From NCBI GenBank assembly GCA_963513935.1, contig OY740766.1:3130001-3194000 (forward strand): a stretch of DNA of 64,000 nucleotides, given 5' to 3'. Position numbers and translations under genes: made by a program. The DNA comes from Aphrophora alni. Lineage: Eukaryota > Arthropoda > Insecta > Hemiptera > Aphrophoridae. The stretch's first letter is position 1, and every line of letters begins with the position of its first letter. Of the stretch, positions 51,601 through 60,600 are shown piece after piece. The notes beneath the pieces were generated by a model. That model made no database searches and had not been told where the DNA came from. It was given only the letters and a program-made list of their open reading frames with translations.

Positions 51601-54600
51601 AGGTTGCATTAATGGTAAATTTTTAGTTTTTAAGAGGTTTTTTGAGTACTGCGATGAAATAAAGGAAATATACGACGATTTTAATGAAATAAAGGAAATA
51701 TGCGACGATTTTAATGAAATAAAGGGAGATTTAAGGAATTATGCGGATAAACGACGATTATTATGATTTTTAAAGGAAGCTACGTTGAAATAAGGAGATT
51801 ATTTATGAAAGAATATAGGTAAATAATAAGGAGTTTTTTATTATGAAGAATTTGTTTGGGGATTAATGCAACTTTGATTATTAAAATATGAAAGATAAGA
51901 TGGAAATAATTTTAAGATAGGATACTGAGAGACAATACAATTGTAAAGAGGTAATTTTTAAATAAATAGATGAGTTTTGTAAGTAATTTTATTTTTTTAA
52001 TAATAATAATGTTATATTTTGAATTTTAGTTGAAGAAAAGAGTTTTTTGTAATTATAAAATCAGTAGTTAATATGTTATCCCAGCGAGACAAAGAGTAAT
52101 TAAGAATTTGATAAAGAATAAATAGTTATTGGATTTAAACTAAAATAAATAATAATGTAAGATGATAATTGAAAAGGTTTAAAGTAAATTGAAGTAATTT
52201 TGAGTAATAAGTAAATAATTTTGTAATGATATTAAATAAGAATGAGAAGTTTTAATTTTGGATTGTATTGAAGTGAAAGAAATATTCAGATGAATAGTTA
52301 GAATCTTGGCAAAGAGATAGAGATATTTTTTTTTCTTTTAGCAATCAGGAGTAGACACTCTGACGTCGCAAGATAAAAGTTGAGTGATGGACAGCTCAAT
52401 GATAAGAAGTTGATGAAGGTTTTTTGATGATGGATAGGACTTGGGTATAAGTGGTTTGATTGATTACAATATGCAATTAGGTAGATTTAGTGAATCAATA
52501 GATTATAAGATGATTAATGTGAGTTAAGAGAGAATATTTCTTATTTTAAAGTTTTGTTTTTTTTAAAAAAGGAATATGAATATTCTTAGTTTGCTGAAAC
52601 TTTTTTAATTTTGGAAATCTATAGGGATCGGATTTGAAAGTTTTTTTTTGTTAAAATTTTTTTTGTTAAATAAAAGAGAAATCTGTGTTTCAATATTATA
52701 TATTGAATCACAGCTTTGATGGGGTATTTGTAATACCAAAAATGGTAATTTTAACCTAAATAACCAAAAAATGGTTATATTGAGATTTGAATATTTAAAG
52801 TAACCCGGGAAACGTTAAAGTTGAATAAGGGAGGGGGTTTTAGAAGTCAAAAAAGATGACTCAAAAATATAGATTATTAAAACTAGGGTAATAAAAGAAT
52901 TAAATATAGGTTTCCAAAATAATAATGTCATGTATAAAAAATTAGTTATAAGTTGTAATAAATATTTAGGTAATATTTATATTGTTAGGTAAAATAATTT
53001 GAACCGTGTCAGTGTTGCTAGGTGTGAGAATAATTCTCGCATACGTTGCAGATTAAATAGGACGCTTGGTTGGGAAGCTGGACAAAGAGACATGTGGTTT
53101 AGAGTCTTAAGGGGACAGTTGAGTAAGTCAGACGTGTTTTCAATTCAAAGAAACTTTTTCAAAAAGTAGTGAATATGTGATAAAAGAGTCTTAAGAGGGA
53201 GTCTGGCGTGATCAGATGTATTTTTATATATATAAACTTTTGTAATATGTAGTGAAAACGTTTAGCAGTCTAGTGAAACGTTCAAGTTAGTCAGACGTTG
53301 TCTTGTGTAGAGAATTTTTATAAAATGTGTTAAATACGTTAAAAGTAGCCTTAAGATCAATCTAAAATTGATCTAAGTGACACTCGTTCGAACTTTAATC
53401 ATGATACTAACAGACATTGAGTTATTTGAACAATAAAATAATGAATTCCGTACAGCAAAATGAATCGACCATGTCAGCGACTCGACACGAGACGAGATGT
53501 ATTGTCTACAAGACGGAAACAAGGAATTGTGATTTTAACTAAAAAAAAAAAACGTGCCTGGTATACACGTTAAGACTTTATTTCTAAAATCATTTTTGTC
53601 TATAATAGGATAATAATTTTTTAATGTTTAGTTATAAGTTTAATTGAAAATCTGGAGTTTAATATTGAGACAATGTCTTATATTGTAAAACATGAAATTA
53701 CTAAAGTAGAATCCTCTTTTTAAAATAGATAAATTAATGAAACTTTATCTAATTTGCAGAACTAAATTACTAATTACACTAATTCAATTAAATGAACAAA
53801 AAATCTTTTTACTTTTTCTTTTGAGTTGCAACTAAAAAATAAATTTCATGAATAAAATTCAATTTGATTTTTTTATAAAGAAATATGAGGATGTATTAAG
53901 CTATGATTTCTGAATATGAATGTTTAATAATATTTGATGATAACCTTGTATAAATGTTTTAATATTTGCATTTCAATAAAACATGTTAAGTTTCAGCACA
54001 ACACTTAAGATTTCTTTATTTCATCAAGAACCACTGAAGTACACTTTTAAAAGGACTTTTAAATTGGTAAGCTAACGCTTCCTGGCGCCCATAAAAAGCT
54101 TGGCAAAAGTTTATAAATAATAATAAAAATAAAATCATTTTTTTATATTTTTTTAATAAAAATAAGTACTCTTCAAGTACGACAAAGGCTGATTTTTATA
54201 ACTATTACATTATATATATAGAATTACCAACAATTTCTATTCTTTATTTTATTCCATTGCTTTTATAAATAATTATTATCAGTATTATCGAATTGATAGA
54301 AATAAAAATAAATTTTAAATGCTTCTTATTTAATTTCTGGATAAAGTGTTTACAAGGATTTCCACCTGGTTACCACCTACTTCAATACTAGTTTGAAATC
54401 AGTGAAATGTGGCTTCTAGAGCTCGCAAACACATTTCTCATGGAATTGTCTCAATGACAACAAATACTCTTTGGTGTAACTCTTCAACACCTTTTACACC
54501 ATTGTTATATACACATTCATTGATCATACCCCACAACAAAAACCAAAGGTGGGGGGGTGAACAGACAGATGCAGTCCTACCAATGATGAAAAAGTTTGAT

Positions 54601-57600
54601 TTAGTGTTTCTTGATCTGCAATCGCATAATGAATTGGTGTTCAATCTTGCTGGAGACTAAAGTATTCAAAGAAATGTTGTAGAAACGTATATAAATTTAA
54701 CGTTTGTATGAAATCGGTAGACGTCAGGCTACTGGGTTATCTAGGACATCTTGTTTGGTATACAGACAGATCACTACATGATCAACAGTCTGGATACGGA
54801 GGATACTGTCAAACCACTAGGGCAACTTTCGAAGCTAGCCTAGATAGGTGTATGAGGATTAAAAAAAGGCCTTAAAGGTAAGGACATTCTAATTGTCTCA
54901 GATAGCCAAGTGGCAATTAAAGCCCTCAGCTCCGTCCTCAATGTCTAATCCAAATTGGTATGGGATTCTTTTGTACCCTAGGCACCCTGTAAACTGTCAA
55001 CATGGTATACCTGGAATCGAGAGTAATGAGAGGACGTATCCGTTGGTAAAGAAAGGGGTCGCTTTCTGCTTTGTGGAACCAGAACCCACTTGCAGGATCA
55101 GTCATTCAATGGCAAGAAGAGTGGTAAGAAAATCGGCCAAGGACGTGCACATCGATCGATGGAGACAACTACTTGGATACTTGGACAGAGATTAGGTAAG
55201 CGTTTTCTCTCAGTACCAGATCCTCCGCTGAAAAAAGTGCTGGTTCAGTATGACAGGAAGTCCCTGAGACAGATCGCTGCCATGATTATCGGACATGGCC
55301 AAATATTGACAAGAACACCTTGCACAAGATCCTGGAGCTTGTTAGAGGCACTAGGGTCGGTGTAAGGTGAATAAAGAGTGGGAAGCACAATAGGCTCATA
55401 GCCAAAATGCTGGAGGCCAATATTCAGCAATAAAAAAAAGAAACGCAAAAAAGAAAACCATGTGCAAATTTGCAAGTAGATTAATATTACAATTCAGGAA
55501 AAAACAAAGATAAATAATTGTCATTAAAAGCTAGATTTTAATTAAGTACAATGTACGCTGAAAAGGTGTTCATGGCACAAGCTAAGCAAATTTAAGCCCT
55601 ATTTAAATATGTTTTTGAACCACAGCATCCATGGTTTATTTTCACTTTATAACTGTAATTTATGATAACAAACATTTTCAATTGGTTTTGGGGATGAGTG
55701 AGTGAGAAACATTTTCTTCGCTGGTTTAATTTTATTCAGTACTTACCCACTTCAACGTAACGGTTAAGATTGATTGGTTTCGGTTTTTTCATACATTCAT
55801 TCATAGAATTAGTAAAATCCTTCAAATCTATGAAATTGAACAGACTATTCATGTGTTGTAATAGTTTAACAAAAATACTGGAGCCTTCGATTTTTAGTTC
55901 TGCAGAATCAGCCGCCATATTCACTGCAACACAATAGTTGTAAACATAACCTTGATATTAAATTGTATAATGAGTAATAAATTATTTTATATTACCTTAT
56001 AGATCCGTCATGTGACTTTGATTATGTCTTTATTACAAAGACGCGTTTCGGAGACGTATCTCCATCTTCAGTATTTTCACTCCGTAGAGGTCGTTAAAAC
56101 ATTAATATCACAAAATGAAGCGAAGTTTACAATGAACATTAAATTAAATTGTACATTGATACTTTAATAATTAATGATGATAATACTTTGTCATATAATA
56201 AAGTATTGTGAAAAGACAACATGTTTTTATCGAGGTTTATTCTTTAAATCAGGCTGATGAATAGTTTAAACACTTTCCAAAATGTTTCACACAGGTGTTG
56301 AATTTTGTTTTACTAAGTTGTTTAGAAGACGTTAATTGGTATTTAAATTGAGGTTCGTGCTTACAATAAAGATTAGCGGTTCAGTCTAATATGTTTTGAA
56401 TACTATCACAATATTATATTATTTAATACACTTTATAATATTATAATATTGGTTGAACTATCTAATATAGTGGACTTAAAACAATGTTGCAACAAAAATC
56501 ATACTCTAATCTTCAGGCTGATCTATACAAGAATAGAATACACATGCTGTTTACTCACTATATTTCTGAAGCTCAAACGTGCCAGATTCCGTAGTCCTCC
56601 AGTCCAAGGGCTTCCGCTACAGTGTCACCTTCTGGCTTCTTTTGATTTCCTTGTTGCCCAGCCCTTTCGGTGATCTACTGGTGTTTATCGTATATTTATT
56701 GTGAAAAGGATTTTTAAATGATTGTTAAACGAAAGTGACACAGTCATTCAGTGACAGAGTTATTTATTATTGTATTACTTCATCTTAAGCGACAATAGGA
56801 GAAACAGGTTCTGTACTTTTATGAAAGGATCATCATTTCCTATCGTCTCAACCTCTGTGATTCATTGTTGACCATTGAACGCCTCTTTTGGTTATTTCCA
56901 GCTAAGGGTACAAGAAAAAATAGAAGAGGATGTGACTCATAGCAATAAGGATAAAATATTCAAGGAAATAACTATTATATTATAAATTACAACTCTAAAT
57001 GCCTATTAAAGAAGAGAAACTCGCAACCCATTCATAGTCTAAGTCGTATATTTTTCACTTAAAATATTAAATTCAATAATGTTTCTAACAAGGTAATTAA
57101 TTTGATAACTCGAAAATTGCAGCAAAAAAGTATATTCAAGTGAGAAGTATACACTCTTCGATTAACTATTGGGACGTGCACATTGATAACAACTGTTCAA
57201 GCGTGACATTTATGGTTTTTTAATAAGTTTTTATGATCTCCGTGTGGAGTGAAATGTGTATTGTATCGTGACTGTATATTTCATACACCCTGAACATGGT
57301 CGTATGACCGAAATCGCGATTGGTGAAGTTGAATAAGGTGAGATATGGAAGGATTAGTTGATGTACCACATATTTTAACTAATTTAAAGTTTGATTGGGA
57401 TGCTCAATGAAGTGTTAATAATTAGACTTCACACTTTTATTGTTATGGAAAAGGCTGCACGACCATTCCGCCGCCAGTACTCAGTCTTTTTTTAAAGTGA
57501 CACCCTCTAATTTGAGTTGTAGAACATTAGACATGGATGACTGTCTAAACATCATTCCAAAATCAGTTTGTCTTAAAACCGATATTTTCATATAACATTC

Positions 57601-60600
57601 AACAACAATATTTTTTAGTATCATATAATACTATGTACACTTACTTGTGGCAGTTAAATCTCGTACGATTTGGCGAAGCCATAATAAAAGACTGTAGGCC
57701 ATCCAGTCAGCTACAAGAATAGACGCCATTTTGATTGTTGTTAAAAAAGTTTTAGCAATGGCTTTAAAAAGTTGTTTCTTTTCCTTCTTTCCCAGCTTCA
57801 TTGACGTTAGCTGTAAGCGAAACAAATAAAAATCAATAAATATAATTTCTAAACATTAATTTTATTAAAATATTAGGAAACACTCTTTTACATACAGAAT
57901 AATATTTCTGTTGCTCATGATGTGACAGAGGGAATATTGTGGTCATTCTGCATCTGATTCTTCTCATATCTATGATGACAAGCCGTCGTGTCAAGAATTT
58001 GTTATCGAAAGATTCATACTTTAAGAACTTATGTTTATATATCAGAACTCTGAAACAAATGTAAGACTAAAATTTATAACAAATAAATTGTTCATTTATT
58101 GATTTTGATGTTTACACATTTTTACCAAGCTAGCATTATTAAATAAAATTATTATTTCAAGTAAAAAATATATGACCTAGACTGGCAACTGAACCCTGGA
58201 CATTTGGCTTTACACGCCCAATGCTCTGCCAACTGAGTTATCTACCATTGTAAAAGCTGCAAGTCGAGTAAGCAGATTAATTTAATTTCAATATTTTAAT
58301 TTCAGCCTTATGCTGGTAAGTGCTCAGTTGTTATAGCATTGGCATGTAAAGCCAAAGGTCCTGGGTTCAATTCCCAGTCTAGGTCATATTTTTCACTTGA
58401 AATAATTATTTAATTAAATAAAAAGTGCAAAAATATTACACTAAAACCACTTATAACTATGAAACTTCTGAAGAAATTTTAATATTATTTCTTGAAATTG
58501 ATAAAAAATATGTTATTTGAGCCTATTTTAATCAAACATATACTAAAACTGGAATAGATAACACCTACATAGGGAAGAAAACCGAATCAACAGTTCTTGA
58601 ATTGTAAACTGTATAAAGCAGACAGAAGACGTTTCGTCTTATGATTCAAAATATGATTTGTGTAATAAACTATAGGCTGTGTGAGAGGGGAAGAGTCTGG
58701 GACATGACGGGCATGAGAAGATAATTATATACCTACTGCTACAAATATAAACACTCATAGTTGATTTAAACTGTTACAACAGGTAACAATTTTGTTATTG
58801 ACGAAATGAAATGTATGTTATCTTTGAAACATCAAAAATATACTGGAGGAAATGGATTTCTTATAAATTGCAATTAAACCATTATTAAAACTTAGAAACT
58901 TCTGCACCGATTTAAAAAACTTTTTAGTTTCAATTAGCGTTTAAACCAACTCTGTGACTGACAGAATATATGTTAAGGTTAATGGATTTAGGACGGAAAT
59001 CCCAGGAGAGTAGCAGAGGATAATAAACACATCTACATCCGAGAAAGCTACCCTCAGGACTGCTGTGCACAAGTAAAAAGCTGCATCCTGCTCGGGGTGA
59101 CTCTGCTTTAACTAAACACAGTGGATCTAGACCAGAAGGTCAATAAACATTCCCCAATTAAAAGTGTCAAGTGTCCTTAGGGCAATCCTAAGTTTAATCC
59201 GTGCGATGGATAAATTTTACAAGGGTAATTGTGCACCAAACAGAGCCTATGGAGTACCAAGCAACCCTTCATAGAAAATAGTCACTTTTTTAAATGTTGA
59301 AACTCGTGGGACTATTCATGGATTCTTCACAAAGTAAACAAATTAATAACATAGCGTGTTCAGACATTGTTATTGAGAATAATCCAGTGTAACCTCCACC
59401 ACAGTAAGGCTGGTTCTGTGGTCTTCTGTCGGTGCTTTCTAAATGAGGACATAGACCTAGCCCATATTCAATAACACTGAATAAATGGAGGAAAGATAAG
59501 AGGGCTGGGAGATGCAAGAGGTAAGGTCATATAATAACATGCGAACCTGTATTGCAGATAAGTATAAACTATGATGTCAGCCTGTAGTTGCTTTCTGTTC
59601 TAAAGATATCACCATGGTGAAGATCACCTGCATATTTGGAAAAGGTAGAAGAGACGTCATCATGTGTTCGATCTACCTTCTCTAAGATTCGGAGGAAACT
59701 CCGCTCTCTAAAGAATTAGATATGGTGATGAATTTCTGTGAGAAAGAGCAGCAGCATTTCCTCGCGGGATGAGACTCCAACTCCAACACAGGATGGGACT
59801 CAAGTAATACAAATACTAGAGGTGAGTCCCTCTTAGAATTTCTTAACAGTAAAAGTTTTACTGGTAGTTAATGTTGGTGATGAACCTACTTTAAGAAAAA
59901 AGTAAGGAATGAAGTCATTGATATTACAATTTCCACAGAGTATATTAGTTCTTTTGCAACTGCCTGGCATGTCTCGGTTGAAATTTCAGCATCTTACTAT
60001 TGTCACATTATGTGGAACTTAAATTTTGATTCTGAAATTCAAAAGTTGAGAAATCCCAAAAGAACTAACTGGAACTCTTCATGAAGAATTAACCTATAGA
60101 TTAGATTCCCTCAGTAAGAGAGTCAGAGACATAAATGATATCGATTCTATGGTGGCTAATATAAAAGAGGCCATTATTGACTCATATAACAATAACTGTC
60201 CTATCCACAAGAAGGGGAGAAAAATGGTAGAATAGAGATTTAGCTAGGATAAAGAAAATTACAAGGCGATTATTTAATAAAGTTAAGAAATGTTCAGTGG
60301 GACAATTATCATAAATCCTTAACTGAATGCAACACTCTATTAAAAGGACAAACATTTGCCAAGAGATTGACTCTACTAAAGCAGTCTTTAGGATACACAA
60401 AATTATCTTGAAGGAACCAATTCATCGAACTAGATCTGTTGGAGATCATGAAGGAGGTAAAGACACACTAGAAATGTTACTCAAAACACACTTTCCAGAG
60501 AGTATTGTAATGACGGAAATTGGGATAGTCCATAATCAGAAAAACAACCTCTATAAGAGCCACTTGTTCTGACAGGAAAACTACCGTAGAAGTTATTACT

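Larger units (their letters stand above)
49525..52728 (+). other. ORF-free purine-rich interior of LTR element
   Basis: About 3.2 kb dominated by A and G on the + strand (many AAGGAG, GATGAT, TAATGA words) with no frame above about 70 codons that looks real. It includes a 30-bp tandem repeat at 51661-51735. Possibly a long non-coding packaging spacer. Confidence 0.7.
46229..54209 (+). mobile_element. Complete young LTR element, 7981 bp, non-autonomous
   Basis: Direct repeats 46229-47757 and 52729-54209 both start TGTAATACC and end CTATTACA (TG...CA with 6-bp inverted tips TGTAAT/ATTACA) and are flanked by TTAT on each side (46225-46228, 54210-54213), a 4-bp target duplication. The interior (47758-52728) has one long ORF (47989-49524) and then 3.2 kb of purine-rich, ORF-free DNA. 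I see no protease, reverse transcriptase, RNase H or integrase motif and no CCHC knuckle, so it resembles a LARD-type element needing helper proteins. The element lies antisense to the DCST-like gene, in its ~10-kb intron. Confidence 0.93.

Noticed and set aside
54409..54660. 83-codon ORF just after the LTR element
   Set aside because: No recognisable motif and an opposing ORF of similar length; it may be flanking repeat sequence.
58310..58386. Functional tRNA-Tyr gene
   Set aside because: The acceptor stem does not pair properly, the D-arm is irregular and the unit shares its tail with an inverted partner; a SINE head fits better.
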